A DNA stretch of 64,000 nucleotides from JALQTD01 sp965656785 (lineage in GTDB: Bacteria > Bacteroidota > Bacteroidia > Flavobacteriales_D > Sanyastnellaceae): assembly GCA_965656785.1 (NCBI GenBank), contig CBFHLY010000016.1, positions 12,587-76,586 of the forward strand, written 5' to 3'. The number at the start of each line of letters is the position of its first letter. Positions within the stretch are counted from its first letter, which is position 1. Shown piece after piece: positions 1 to 10,500 of this stretch. The notes under the pieces are model-generated. The model was not told the origin of the DNA. It ran no database searches and saw only the letters and a list, made by a program, of their open reading frames with translations. A program made the position numbers and the translations under genes.

Positions 1-211
1 AACCATAACGTTTGAGCGCAGAAAAATCCAGTGGCCAAGGCACAATGCTTCGTTCTTTTGCGTTCGGGGGACGGCGCTTTCCGATGTGTTTCAGTCGCAC
101 ATTTCCCTGGACAGCGAACAACCGATTTCGTAATAGCCAGTCTTTGATTGCGTTGTTGCCGCTGCGCTTCAACGCGATGACAATGAGGTGTTGGTTTCGA
201 GTCGTTTTCAT
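1..211 (-). CDS. Sulfotransferase-like protein, partial (N-terminus only)
   Basis: The minus strand is open from an ATG at 211 to the window edge, giving about 70 residues beginning MKTTRNQHLIVIALKRSGNN. A hydrophobic beta strand followed by KRSGNNAIKDWL resembles the PAPS-binding P-loop of sulfotransferase-like proteins often found beside glycosyltransferases (KRSGHHAI-type loop). The start lies 12 bases after the stop of the preceding glycosyltransferase, so it is probably the distal gene of the same polysaccharide operon. The gene continues beyond the window, so family and length cannot be confirmed. A kinase-like P-loop is the alternative. Confidence 0.5.
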   Translation of the reverse strand, partial: MKTTRNQHLIVIALKRSGNNAIKDWLLRNRLFAVQGNVRLKHIGKRRPPNAKERSIVPWPLDFSALKRYG

Positions 212-223
212 GAGCATCCGGCG

Positions 224-997
224 TTATCTCCTCATTTGATCATCGTGATTGGATTGCAACAAACGCAGCCGTGTTTCACGCTGGGACAACATTTCGTGGT
301 GTTTCTCTCGGAGTTTTTCGTAATCGGCAACTCGCTCGGTGCGATGCCCCGTGAGCCGGTCGAGTCCCTCGTCGCGATTTAAAAGGTACACAGTCGAGAA
401 AATCCGGCGCACCGGCGCGATCTGACTGAGTCGATAAAACATCTCTGTCCACTGCCGGATGTGAAACTGGGGGTCAAACAGCCCGATTTGCTCCACCAAT
501 TGTTTGGGGATGATTGCAGACTGCTTCACATGCCAATTGAAAAATTTTCCGTTCAACCGGTGTTCGTCAAGTCCCCAAACTTCTCCTTTTCGGGTTGAAG
601 CGGGCCACCTTCTACCGAAAATTTTACCATTCACTTCCGTCTTCAACATTCCCACCCAGACCTCCTCTGAATTCCGTCGCGCCTTGGACCAGAGCCGATC
701 CACCCCCGATGGTACCAAGCTGTCATCATCGTCTAAGATCATGAAATGAGTTCCGCTCATGATGCGAATGCCCTCGTTTCGAGCGGCCGAGCAGCCTCCG
801 TTCTCAGGGAGCTGGTAAACGCGAACGCGTGGATCGATGGCTTCGACTGCATCCTTCCAACCAGCTGGTAGAATAGGTGTGGCGTCATCGATAACGACCA
901 CCTCACCGAACGATGAAGATCGACAGGCCGATTGCACGGCATTGAGGGCCAATTTCGGCCGGTTGAAGGTAGTGATGATTAAGGTGAGCACAGCCAT
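224..997 (-). CDS. Family 2 glycosyltransferase
   Basis: This 257-residue protein opens with the GT-A nucleotide-binding strand LTLIITTFNRPKLALNAVQS. It then shows VVIDDAT, the conserved ENGGCSAARNEGI region and the metal-binding DxD cluster ILDDDDSL. These mark a family 2 inverting glycosyltransferase that would add a sugar to a surface polysaccharide at the cytoplasmic membrane. A longer reading begins at 1027 but overlaps the upstream gene. The ATG at 997, four bases after that gene's stop at 1002, puts the start directly before the first beta strand and is preferred. It belongs to the minus-strand glycosyltransferase set 224-2722. The sugar specificity is unknown. Confidence 0.85.
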   Translation of the reverse strand: MAVLTLIITTFNRPKLALNAVQSACRSSSFGEVVVIDDATPILPAGWKDAVEAIDPRVRVYQLPENGGCSAARNEGIRIMSGTHFMILDDDDSLVPSGVDRLWSKARRNSEEVWVGMLKTEVNGKIFGRRWPASTRKGEVWGLDEHRLNGKFFNWHVKQSAIIPKQLVEQIGLFDPQFHIRQWTEMFYRLSQIAPVRRIFSTVYLLNRDEGLDRLTGHRTERVADYEKLREKHHEMLSQRETRLRLLQSNHDDQMRR

Positions 998-1001
998 TTC
1001 A

Positions 1002-1703
1002 TTAAAGGTTGAAAAGTTGCTTGGCAAGTTGTGTTTGGCGGCTATCGTCTCGTCTCAACTTGGTGAAAATGCTATCGGGTTGGTTCATGCCGAGTGGTTT
1101 TAGCCAAAAAAGCGGGCGTTTGATTACGTGCCCTTCAATTCCACGCGCCAACATTTCCTGCGCGAAGTGCAAATCCACTTGATTGGTTGCCAACCAATCG
1201 CGCACATCAAACCGGAGGTCTTGGGTGAGGTGCATCGTTCCGCAGGTGGCTACGACGTCCACGTTTCTCGTTTGATCCAACCCTTTCCAGGCGGTGAACA
1301 CCTTTCTACTTTGGGTATACGAATAAAATGGCGACTTGAGCTTGGACCCGTGGACTCCGACCACCGCGCCGCCCTTCAAGTCATGGAGCTCCTCCGTTAA
1401 GCGTCGTACGAAATTCGAAGGGTACCAATAGTCGTCGTCGCAGGTCACGAAGTGCGTTGCCTGTTGATCCAAATGCAACCCGAGGAGCTTGCCATTTGCA
1501 TGAAGCCCTGGAAATTCTTGGCTTCGAAGGATTTCAATGTTCGGTTGACGGGCAAACTTCGGTACTTCATCGAACCCATCGAGGTACAAGTACAGCACGT
1601 CAACCTGACGCAAAATGGATCGAATGGCCCATTGTGCAGTATACGCCCGGCTCGGCATCGTTGCCATTCCTGCCGTGATGCGAACTTCGGGTTGCGCATT
1701 CAT
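1002..1703 (-). CDS. Glycosyltransferase, GT-A fold (divergent family 2-like)
   Basis: The 233-residue product has an N-terminal segment VRITAGMATMPSR followed by WAIRSILRQVDVLYLYLDG. A DDD metal-binding triad lies in HFVTCDDDYWYPSNFV, as in GT-A glycosyltransferases that bind a nucleotide-sugar through a divalent cation. It is shorter than usual family 2 enzymes and lacks the GxSxAxN segment, so it belongs to a divergent subgroup. The start at 1703 overlaps the stop of the upstream glycosyltransferase by four bases, which indicates translational coupling. No membrane segment is seen. Acceptor and donor cannot be inferred. Confidence 0.7.
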   Translation of the reverse strand: MNAQPEVRITAGMATMPSRAYTAQWAIRSILRQVDVLYLYLDGFDEVPKFARQPNIEILRSQEFPGLHANGKLLGLHLDQQATHFVTCDDDYWYPSNFVRRLTEELHDLKGGAVVGVHGSKLKSPFYSYTQSRKVFTAWKGLDQTRNVDVVATCGTMHLTQDLRFDVRDWLATNQVDLHFAQEMLARGIEGHVIKRPLFWLKPLGMNQPDSIFTKLRRDDSRQTQLAKQLFNL

Positions 1704-2722
1704 GACAACCCGAAAAGTGCCTTCGCAGAGCGGGTGGGGCGCACCGGCACAAAAGGCGGTTTCTGAGGGCGCAAAGCTTCATTTTTATGGTTTTTCTCCT
1801 TTTCGGCCTTGTTGGCGAACAGTTTCCGATAAAGGTGACGTCCCAAGGCTCTTGCTTTGGGATTGGCCGATGCCCAAGCCCGGTCGCGATGCTGTTCAAT
1901 CCAATGATAGCGAATCGCCTTGTGGTTCAATGGAATTCCCCAGGTGTCTTCGAACACTTCAATGCTTTCCACTGCCCGTTCATCGGACCACCTGAACAGG
2001 TGGTAGTCCAAATCTACAGGGTCGAACGGTTCAAAGGCCATGTACGTTACGTGCGCATCTTTTTCGAAGGTAATCTTGGCTTCTAAATCTTTGATTCGCA
2101 ATCCAAAATCCATTTGTTCGCGTGTGATTAAGCGCTCGTCGAACCCACCCAGAAGGTTGAAGAACTCCCGCCGCATGAACGTTAGATGGAATTCGCAGAC
2201 CTCATTTTTTATCAGCGTATGCTGAGCTAACTCGGCTTCCACCTCAGCAAATGGCTTGTTCATCAACCGGTGCTTTTCCCGAAGAATGGTCTTGCCTCCG
2301 CGGTTTTCGAGGACCAACGTTCCGCCGGCATGGTGGATGAGCTTTTCCGACGAGGGGCCGATGAAAATCAGGGGTGCAACGGCATCGCTACCGTGTAAAT
2401 CCGCATTGGCTTCCAGCCGCTCCAACCAATGTGGCTGGTACGCGATGTCGTTGTCTGCGAAGACGATGAACTCCGTTTCCGCAAGGTGTCCACCAATGTT
2501 GCGCGCTTCGTTTGGGGTGATCATGTAATCAAAACTGATCCACTCAAAAGCTCGACGAGCTTGCCGTTCACGGAGCTTTGCCTTCACTGATTCGGGGCTG
2601 CCCCCTTCCACCACAATCACCCGTACCTCATCGGGGATTGTTGCAAAAAGGGAATCGAGGGACGCGATGATGCTCGAAAAGCGTTCACGCGGCGAAATGA
2701 CGATTGTTGTTCGAGTTGCCAT
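1700..2722 (-). CDS. Family 2 glycosyltransferase
   Basis: This 340-residue protein begins TTIVISPRERFSSIIASLDS and continues with VIVVEGGSP, the conserved TPNEARNIGG segment and a DND metal site in FIVFADNDIAYQPHW. A later FNLLGGFDERL segment matches the acceptor-side motif of family 2 enzymes. The C-terminal 40 residues are basic and proline-rich, which is unusual for the family and may be a membrane- or partner-binding tail. It is translationally coupled to the downstream gene by a four-base overlap. The role is surface glycan assembly in the cytoplasm; the linkage made is unknown. Confidence 0.85.
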   Translation of the reverse strand: MATRTTIVISPRERFSSIIASLDSLFATIPDEVRVIVVEGGSPESVKAKLRERQARRAFEWISFDYMITPNEARNIGGHLAETEFIVFADNDIAYQPHWLERLEANADLHGSDAVAPLIFIGPSSEKLIHHAGGTLVLENRGGKTILREKHRLMNKPFAEVEAELAQHTLIKNEVCEFHLTFMRREFFNLLGGFDERLITREQMDFGLRIKDLEAKITFEKDAHVTYMAFEPFDPVDLDYHLFRWSDERAVESIEVFEDTWGIPLNHKAIRYHWIEQHRDRAWASANPKARALGRHLYRKLFANKAEKEKNHKNEALRPQKPPFVPVRPTRSAKALFGLS

Positions 2723-2726
2723 GGAT

Positions 2727-2987
2727 TCACGTTGTTTTTGACATCATACGTTGTTGAAACCACATTGTTTCGATTTGAGCCTCTTCGGATTCAAGGTCAC
2801 GGAGACGGTGCCGCCGTGCAGTGATCAGATTGGTCTTCAATGCGTGGGCATCGCCTTTCCGACAATCAAAAATGAACCGGATTTGAAGCATCTTCGATGA
2901 CGGCATTTGGGGCAAATTGCTTGAAAAACCGGTTAAGACGTGGTTGAATGCGGTGAACACCGCATTATGGAACGGATTCAGGTCCAT
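2727..2987 (-). CDS. Small unrecognised ORF, possibly a gene remnant
   Basis: An 86-codon ORF ends four bases before the glycosyltransferase that starts at 2722, so it is placed like the first gene of that operon. The frame is closed upstream by a stop at 3024-3026, only 12 codons before the ATG. The product is basic and has no signal peptide, membrane segment or motif that I recognise. Its C-terminal stretch DLESEEAQIETMWFQQ is plausible for an alpha-helix. It could be a real small protein, or the tail of a degraded gene whose 5' part lay in 3000-3500. Support is limited to position and the open frame. Confidence 0.25.
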   Translation of the reverse strand: MDLNPFHNAVFTAFNHVLTGFSSNLPQMPSSKMLQIRFIFDCRKGDAHALKTNLITARRHRLRDLESEEAQIETMWFQQRMMSKTT

Positions 2988-3584
2988 TTCGTTCGCTCCG
3001 AGCTCGACCGCACTGCGCCACGCTCAGCACCCGGAATCCATCTCGTTTTTCAAGTCCAGTTGATTTGAAAAACGCGCACACGTGGGGCTTTTCAAGTGAG
3101 CAAACCGCGACGGTGAACGTGCTGGGCGAAGTGCCAGTCGGATGAGCTATTCCTTATTTGAGGAGGCAGTTGGGTCCATGATGCTTCAACATCATTCCGA
3201 AATTCGAACGGGACGCTCAGGCTATGCTGACTCGCTGGTTTTCGGGGGAAAGTGCAATTCGTTCTGTAGGGGAATCTTTTCGGGCGTTGTGGCGAGGTTC
3301 TATCGCTTCGGCGGGAAGAACACGATCAGGCGGTTGAGAATCCAACGAAGGAAACGCTGACCACGATTGAATCGGGGATGGCCTTGAGGGCGATACTTCG
3401 GCATGTGCGGAAGTTAGTCCGTCGCTGACTGAAGGAAAATCACAATCGTGTGAAATGCGTGGCATTGTGTCGAAGTTCAAATCAACGGAGCTCATTTTTT
3501 CTCACATAAGGCATGACCGAGTTATGGCTCAATTGCGTGCAACGTGCTTCCAACTGTAAGGCATTACCTACAGAGTCGTCCAAA
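2988..3584. other. Intergenic stretch without a convincing gene
   Basis: About 600 bases between the glycosyltransferase cluster and the next secreted protein. Only short ORFs (up to about 92 codons) in conflicting frames are present, and none has family-like sequence. No hairpin-plus-T terminator, inverted repeats of insertion-sequence type or tRNA was found. It may be decayed coding sequence flanking the glycan cluster. Confidence 0.4.
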
Positions 3585-6461
3585 TCACTCACACGGCGTA
3601 TCGTACTGCCCCAAGAACAACAGGAGGTCGTTCGAGTTAATGTACGCGTTGCCATCGCCGTCCCACATGCACGTGGTCAGCGTTCCGCCATCGGGGAATG
3701 TGCACGAGCCATCGTCTTGCGTGGCGGCCGCGTCGAAGTTCTCGGCATCCGGGTAAGTGCAACCGAGGCAGCTGTAATCGCAGGCCGCTGCGAGTGTGGC
3801 AAGCGGCTGGTAATTGCACGCACCGGGTTCGAGGCATCCGACGACCGCGCATGAGCCGTCGTCCACGTTCGCATTGGGGTTGAAATTGGAAGCCCAAACG
3901 TACGTGCAACCCGCCACAGGCGCGACGTCAACCTCCGGCGATACCACCATCGCCTTCACGAAGCTGAACCCTGGAGCAGAGAACACGGAGCCGAAAAACT
4001 CCAGGTAGAACGTGCCCGTCACCGTCACGGCATACGTGCCCGCCTCGGTCGCTGTGCCCGACAACTCCATGCACCACGCATCGTCCACAGAGACGGCCTG
4101 GGAAAAGTCCCCGGTCACTTCAATCCCCTCAGGCAACCCCGAAACGGAGGTGGGCAAAAACGCCGTCACCGGCAACATCACATCGGCTGTCGGCGGCTTC
4201 ACCGTCGAAGGCAACTGCAGCACCCATTCTTCGCTGTACGGGCCGTTCAACAGGGCTGTGGAAACCCCGATGGGGTACCAGCCTTCCGGGTTTTGGGGCC
4301 AATCATCCGCGCCGATTGCAGCACACCCCGCAAAAGGAATCACCGCTTCCGTCGTGCTCGAACAGCCGTTCGCATTGGTGACCGTGGCGTACACCGATCC
4401 AGCAGCCAACCCACCGAGGGTCAGGTCGTTGCCCAACACCTCCCCCGAAGCGGCCGTCCATTCCACCCCAAAGCTCGGATCCACGAGAACGGTCGCGCTG
4501 CCGTTGGCATACGACGTGGGCGCCACCACCATCACTTCCGGCTCGGGCACCGCAGCCGGCCATGAAATGACCGAAACGTCGTGCGCCGTGCAGCCGTTCG
4601 CATCCGTCACCTCCAGGGAATACGTGCCCGGATTCAGGTTCATCAATTCCTCCGCGCCCGCAAACTCCACCGGCTCGCTCCCATTGATCGACCACGTCCA
4701 AGGCGCCGTTCCCCCCGATACCGAAGCAGCAATCGCCCCCGTCGCATCCCCATCGCACACCGGATTCGTCGAAGACACCGACCACACCAACGCCGTCGGC
4801 TCCTCCACCGTCACGTCCACGTCGAACGCGCACCCATCGCCGCGCGACACCGTGAACGCATAATCGCCCCCCGCCAATCCCGTGATCCCCTCCGGAGACC
4901 ACGCCTCAGCTCCGCCCGCCCAAGCCACCTCCCACGACGCATCCGGCCCGTCGAACGTGACCAATCCATCGGCCACTCCCGCGCACGAGGCACCCGTCAC
5001 CACCGCGCTGAATCCATCGAAGCTCGTGTCCAAAGCCAGCTCCCAAGAAACCGTATCGGAACACGTGTTCGCCGAGAGCACCGCTGTGAAAGCGCCTTCC
5101 GCCAGCCCCGCCGCAATGCCCGCTGCGTCCACTTCCAAGGCGCTGCCTTCCGCCACAACGAGCCATTCCACCTCGAGCGGCGGGTTTCCATTGAGCAACA
5201 GAGCGACTTCGCCGGCAGCCGGTTCCGTGCAGGAGGGGGAAGCAAGCACTTCCGCCGTGGCCTGCGAAATGCCGACGACCTCGATGGGCAGCGTGGCCGT
5301 GCAGCCTGCGCCATCGGTCAGGGTCACTTCTTGCGGACCGGCATTCACGTATGCAAAGGCGCCGTGCGTGTTCGTCACACCGTTCAGCGTGTACGTGAAG
5401 GGGGCCGTGCCGCCACTGGCCAAAACCGTAACCGCTCCCCCCGGACCGTCGCACACCGCCGCCACCGAAGTCGCCTCCAAGGCATACGCTTCGGGCGATT
5501 CCACCGTGAAGGCCACCGTGTCCGCGCACCCCAATCCATCCACCGCCACCACGGTGTGTTCCCCCGCGGTCAGGTCGATGAACGCATCCAGCAACTGCGT
5601 CGGTTCGCTCCCGTCAATTCCGAAGAACACCTCGTACTGCTGACCCGTCACCGAGAGCGTCACCGCACCATCGCCTCCCCCCGGACACGTAGCCGGAGTC
5701 GGCTCGGCGGAAACCGCCAAGGCACACGGGTACGTGCACGAACCGTCGTCCAGGACGGCTGCCGCGTCGTAATTCACAGCTTCGGGATCCGTGCATCCCG
5801 TGCCCACGCTTTCCGCGTTCGTGAACACCACCGCTTCGGCGAGTTGCTCGTTGGCTGCGCTCCCGTTGACGAAGACCTGGACGTTGAAGGCGCCCGTGAA
5901 GGTGCCGTCCGTGGTCAGTTGCCCGAGCAGAACCTTGAGGTCATCGCCCGCGATGGCGTGGGGGTCATCCGTTGTGAAGTAGCTGCCGCCGATGGCATCG
6001 CCGAGGTCGATTTGGCCATTCACATTGAAGTTGTTCAGTTCCGCAGCCAACCCCACCGCCGTCAAGTTGCTCATCGGAGCGTCCCCGGGGGCAAACCCGA
6101 TGGTGAACCAGCTGTCGTACCGCGTTTCGAAGAAAAACGAGAAGAGCGACGCATTCACTTCCATCGCAAAATCTCCCCCGAACATGGCGTTGTAAAAGCC
6201 GTTGGTGGAGGAGAGCGTGAGGGGAGCGCTGGCGTCACCATAGACCGCGGACACCTTGTCGGTCGGATTCGTGAACTCCGCGTAGAATCGGTAGGTTTTA
6301 TGTCCTGCGAGCACCGCGATGCCGGTGGTGTCGTGGTCGGCGATGGCTTCGACGGTGATGCCGGTCATTTGGCCTTGGAGGGAACCCAAAGTGAGCAGCA
6401 GCGCGGAAACGAAAACAGCAAGCAGGCGGCCGAGGCCGTGCGTATGATGGCAACAGGACAT
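3585..6461 (-). CDS. Secreted SprB-repeat protein with DDGSC repeats and dockerin-like tail
   Basis: A 958-residue exported protein with a signal peptide near residues 1-30 (LLAVFVSALLLTLGSLQGQ). An N-terminal globular region is followed by a Cys-rich motif GCTDPEAVNYD..LDDGSC near residue 220. Tandem SprB-type repeats follow at roughly 245-700, with signature pieces such as ASGGTAPFTYTLNG, SVSGGTAPWTWSINGSEP and LEVTDANGCTA. Three more DDGSC-type units lie near 850-925. The last 26 residues contain a calcium-loop-like WDGDGNAYINSNDLLLFLGQ ending in CE. SprB repeats are known from gliding adhesins. No canonical type IX sorting domain is visible, so the tail may take that role. It is monocistronic by position; function beyond surface adhesion is inference. 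Confidence 0.8.
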   Translation of the reverse strand: MSCCHHTHGLGRLLAVFVSALLLTLGSLQGQMTGITVEAIADHDTTGIAVLAGHKTYRFYAEFTNPTDKVSAVYGDASAPLTLSSTNGFYNAMFGGDFAMEVNASLFSFFFETRYDSWFTIGFAPGDAPMSNLTAVGLAAELNNFNVNGQIDLGDAIGGSYFTTDDPHAIAGDDLKVLLGQLTTDGTFTGAFNVQVFVNGSAANEQLAEAVVFTNAESVGTGCTDPEAVNYDAAAVLDDGSCTYPCALAVSAEPTPATCPGGGDGAVTLSVTGQQYEVFFGIDGSEPTQLLDAFIDLTAGEHTVVAVDGLGCADTVAFTVESPEAYALEATSVAAVCDGPGGAVTVLASGGTAPFTYTLNGVTNTHGAFAYVNAGPQEVTLTDGAGCTATLPIEVVGISQATAEVLASPSCTEPAAGEVALLLNGNPPLEVEWLVVAEGSALEVDAAGIAAGLAEGAFTAVLSANTCSDTVSWELALDTSFDGFSAVVTGASCAGVADGLVTFDGPDASWEVAWAGGAEAWSPEGITGLAGGDYAFTVSRGDGCAFDVDVTVEEPTALVWSVSSTNPVCDGDATGAIAASVSGGTAPWTWSINGSEPVEFAGAEELMNLNPGTYSLEVTDANGCTAHDVSVISWPAAVPEPEVMVVAPTSYANGSATVLVDPSFGVEWTAASGEVLGNDLTLGGLAAGSVYATVTNANGCSSTTEAVIPFAGCAAIGADDWPQNPEGWYPIGVSTALLNGPYSEEWVLQLPSTVKPPTADVMLPVTAFLPTSVSGLPEGIEVTGDFSQAVSVDDAWCMELSGTATEAGTYAVTVTGTFYLEFFGSVFSAPGFSFVKAMVVSPEVDVAPVAGCTYVWASNFNPNANVDDGSCAVVGCLEPGACNYQPLATLAAACDYSCLGCTYPDAENFDAAATQDDGSCTFPDGGTLTTCMWDGDGNAYINSNDLLLFLGQYDTPCE

Positions 6462-6560
6462 GGTGTGGTGTGGTTGGTTAAGCCCTCCCGCTGGAAGGAG
6501 GTCTAAAATAGAGAAATGCCGCTAAATATCCGAGGTTCAGTGCGTGGAATTTGACTTTTA

Positions 6561-7571
6561 TCAGCCAATTCGGGCCCTCAGGCCCAACTGCATTCCGCCC
6601 GAAGCCGCCCGTCCGTCAGGTGACCCAACGGCCACATCGGGCGCGAGCCAAACGATCCACCGGCGCTTCCACGCCACGTGCACGAGCGGACTCAGGTGGC
6701 CCGTGGAACGGTAAACCAACCCCGCGCTCACGACCGTCGCAGCGAGGTGCCCGGTGAATTGGCTGTCCTCGCCGAAGGACCAGGCCGCCGCGGCTCCCAG
6801 CGTCAAGAGGCGGGCTCCGCCTTGCGTTTCGAACGCCGCCCAGCCCGTGGCTTCGAGGTCCTGCTGTACTTCGTGGCGGGTGGTGGCGAGGAAGGAATGG
6901 CGCACGGTGTAGGGGTCGAGGGCGCCGTCGTGGCCGAGGAGGCTTTGGTTCGAGGGCAGGTGGAGCCACCGGTAGGCGAGTCGCGAGTGGGCGCCGTTCA
7001 GGCCGAGTTCGAAGCCGCCTTCGAAGTAGGATCGGGAGTCGGTGAGCTCGATTTCTCCGGACGCTGCACTGGCCGGATCGACGGGGTTCGCCAGGTATTG
7101 GCTGTCCCAAATCCCGTCCGCCATCCACCGTCGCCACCCCTTGCCGCCGTGCAGCGCGAGCCGCAATTCCCAGCTCGGATTGAGCTCAACGGACCGGCCG
7201 AGTGCGAAGGTCAGGCGGGTGCGTTGGAGGACATCGGCTTCGTTGTGGTCTTCGATTTGGCCCATGAGCGTCCAGGTTCCGCGGCCACCTCCCCGCCGGC
7301 CGAGGAGGGTGTTGAGGCCGGCGTCGGTGAGGGTCCAACTGCCGGCGAGGCGATTCGTGGTGCAGACCGCGCCGCTGAGCAGGGTCACGGAGGCGTATTG
7401 CACGTCGACGAGGCCGGTGGATTGGCTGTGCCATTTGCCGACGACGGCGTCGTGGGCCCAAAGCGTGGCTCCCGCGCCCAGCCTTCCCGGGAGCAAGTAG
7501 CTCGGGGCGTCTTGCGCAGTCGCTGAGGCGGCGACAAGCAGCAGGAGGACGTTAGCGAACCAGCGTGACAT
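6561..7571 (-). CDS. PorP/SprF family outer-membrane protein
   Basis: The 336-residue product has a signal peptide (FANVLLLLVAASATAQ) and alternating amphipathic strands. It starts with a PorP-like block with YASVTLLSGAV and ends in a GGMQLGLRARIG strand. PorP/SprF proteins are outer-membrane barrels tied to the type IX secretion system; they are commonly encoded next to large CHU_C adhesins and are thought to help present them. That arrangement is seen here: the start overlaps the 3' end of the upstream CHU_C gene by 20 bases. It is the last gene of the 15083-6561 run. Sequence similarity is in pattern rather than in invariant residues, so the exact subfamily is uncertain. Confidence 0.7.
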   Translation of the reverse strand: MSRWFANVLLLLVAASATAQDAPSYLLPGRLGAGATLWAHDAVVGKWHSQSTGLVDVQYASVTLLSGAVCTTNRLAGSWTLTDAGLNTLLGRRGGGRGTWTLMGQIEDHNEADVLQRTRLTFALGRSVELNPSWELRLALHGGKGWRRWMADGIWDSQYLANPVDPASAASGEIELTDSRSYFEGGFELGLNGAHSRLAYRWLHLPSNQSLLGHDGALDPYTVRHSFLATTRHEVQQDLEATGWAAFETQGGARLLTLGAAAAWSFGEDSQFTGHLAATVVSAGLVYRSTGHLSPLVHVAWKRRWIVWLAPDVAVGSPDGRAASGGMQLGLRARIG

Positions 7572-10500
7572 GGCGTTCGGTTGTGACGGTCGAGCCGTCG
7601 GTGAAGGTCATTTCGAGTTGCACGACGTAGACGCCGGTGGGGGCGGGGCTTCCCCGGAACTGCCCGTCCCAACCGGGTTGCGGAGCGTTCAGGTCAGCGA
7701 CGAGTTCGCCCCAGCGATTGAGGATGCGCATGCGGAACGCGTCCATCGGGTGGCCCCGAACGCCCAGGTGCTCGTTGAGGCCGTCGCCGTTCGGCGAAAA
7801 CCGGTCCGCAAGGAACCACTGTTGCGGCGAGAGCACGCACACGGTGTTCGACGCGCTGACCGCGCAATCGCCGTCGATGCTCGCCGTGACTTGCACCAGC
7901 ACTTCGCCTGGAAGTTGCGGATTCCAGAGGGCAGTTTCCCCTTGGATTTGGTCCAAAACCACGCCCGTCCCCGGCTCCCGGACCCACCATTCCACGTCCG
8001 TCGCCCCCCCGCCCTCAATCGCGAGCCCAACGGGCAGCGCATCCCACGGCACGCAATCCGCCGGCCAATTCACGTCCGCCGTGACCTCCGGATGCCCGGG
8101 TACCACGAACACGCCGCTCCCGGTGCAGCCCTCCTCGGGCCACGTCACCGTCCACGGCACCGAACTGCCTGCTGCCGCGTCCAGCACCCACCACGTCGTG
8201 TCGTTCGCCGCATCATCGGGCACGACCGCCGTGGTATCCCACGTCAATTCCCACGGTGCCTCCGGCAGGATCCACCCGAGGACCTCTGCCGCTCCTTCAA
8301 AGCAGGCGGTGTCCGGTGTACTCAGTTGCAAACCATCGGCTTGAATGACGTTGACCCAAACGGAATCCGCATCCGGAATCCCGCACCCATCGCTCACTTC
8401 AGCCACCCACCACATGCTCGAATCGGGCACCCAGGGCAGCGGAGCCGTCAGCTCCCAACTGTGCACCGCTGGATTGCCACCCACCGCTCCGTAGGCCACT
8501 TCGGCCATTTCGCCCGCACAAATCAAGTCGTCCGCCACGCTCACCGTGGCTTCAAGGGGCTCCGGAATGACGACTTCAAATGCCGTGTCACTCGTGCAGA
8601 AGGTTCCGGTCCAAACGGCTTCCACCTCATAAGCGCCGGGCACCAAGGTGTCCACCAACACCGCAGCACCCGGTTCGCCCGCCCACGTCCACGTGGCCTC
8701 TCCCGTGGACCATTCCGGGTCGAACACCGTCCCCGCGCACAACGTGTCCACGACGCCCCCCACAGGTTCGACCTGCTGCCACGGTTCCGATTGCAGCACC
8801 GCCGAACTGATGCAGCCCCCCGGCGCCACATACGTCACCGCCCCGGAAGGCAACCCTTCGCTCGGCGTGAACACCCCGGTGACGGGCTCCACGCCGACCC
8901 CTTCCCAAACCCCGCCTTCCAGCAAATCATCGGGCGCCAACTCCACCGGCGCCGTCGTGCTGCACACCGCGACCTCCGGAATCGCCACACTACCCGGCCA
9001 CACCACTACCGCCAGTTCCGCCGAGCACCCGTTGAGGGCGTACGTTACCGTGTACTCCCCCGGGCCCGCAATTGCCGGGTCGAACGCCGCCACGCACCCC
9101 TCGGCGCTCACCCCCGGTCCGCTCCAAACCCCGCACGCGGGCAGCCCCACCAGCTCCACCGGGCTCGCCGTCCCGCACGTCGCCAGGCTGTCCAGCGCCA
9201 CCGAAGTCGTCTCGTTCACCACCACCGTTTCCGCCACGCACCCATTTGGCGCAGCATACGTCAACGTCACCTCGCCCGCCCCCGCAACCGCGGGATCGAA
9301 CCACCCCGTCGTGCTCACCCCCGGCCCGCTCCAAACCCCACCGGCCGGCGCTGCCCCCACCAATTCCACCAAATCCCCCGCCGGACAAGCCGTCGCATCG
9401 GGCGCAGCCTCAATGGCCAGCACTTCCCCCACGGCCGGCTGCGCACACCCCGTCAGCTCACACGCCCATTCCGCCACCCCCACCGGCACCCACGACGGAT
9501 CGAACGCCGTCCCGCCCGCCACCAACCCCGGCCCCGTCCAAACCCCCGCCTCCGCCACCACCGGCAACACCACCTCCTCACCGTTCGCGCACACCGATCC
9601 CAACGCAATCGCCGGCAACTCCTCCACGATCTCAACGAACGTCGTGTCCGCGCACCCCGCGTATGTCAGCACCAGCTCGTGCGTCCCCGTAAGCGCGGTG
9701 ATGACGGTCCCCCCCGGCGAAATCACCGCCCCACTCCAAACCCCATCCGTCCCATCGACTTCAAACGGCGGCGCCCCGAAGCACGAAGCGTACGGCCCCC
9801 CCGCGTCTACGAACACAACCTGCGTGGCGGTGTCCAGCGCGCACCCGAGCGGCGACGTGTACGTCACCTCAGCCAGCCCTCCCGAAACATCCAGCCACCA
9901 CGACCCGCCACTTTGCACGGCATCCCCCGACCACGTCCCGCCTTCCGGTACGGCCAGCAGTTCCACCGGATCCGAAGCACAGAGCGCCGGCGGCAGTTCC
10001 GTGAGCAACGTCACCTCCTCCACACCGACCTCCCAACTGAACGCCGTCACCGCCCCGGTCGAATCCTCGGTCGCCACCAACGTCACGGTCACAAGCTCCT
10101 CCGGGCACACCACGATCCCAGCCGAATCCGGCGTGTCCACCACCGTGCCCCCGGCCGTCACCGTCCACACCCAACTCGCCCCGAAGCACCCCGTCGGCGC
10201 CCACCACAACGTGTCGCACGCCCCTTCACAAACCGCCGAAACCGGATCGAGCCACTCCCCGGACGCTGCGCAATCCGACCCGAGCACGTTGCCCGTCACT
10301 TCGAACACGTGCGTCGAATCGCACGCATCGGTCAACCCCAGTCCCCACGTCACGTCCCACGTGCAATTCGCCTCGAGCGGCCCGTCCACGAACGGCAGGA
10401 AGAACCCCGTCGCGCTGTCGCCCTCGCACACGGGTTCGGCCGCTCCGACCGCGACGCCGCCCGAAACCACAACTGAGTCCGGAATGAACGCCGCGCACGG

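Noticed and set aside
3142..3495. Short ORFs of 72 and 92 codons in the 2988-3584 gap
   Set aside because: They overlap on opposite strands, have no signal, motif or promoter, and look random in composition.
4581..6506. 641-codon open frame on the plus strand opposite the SprB-repeat gene
   Set aside because: Arg/His-rich low-complexity translation and position opposite a clear signal-peptide protein show that it is an antisense shadow of GC-rich coding sequence.
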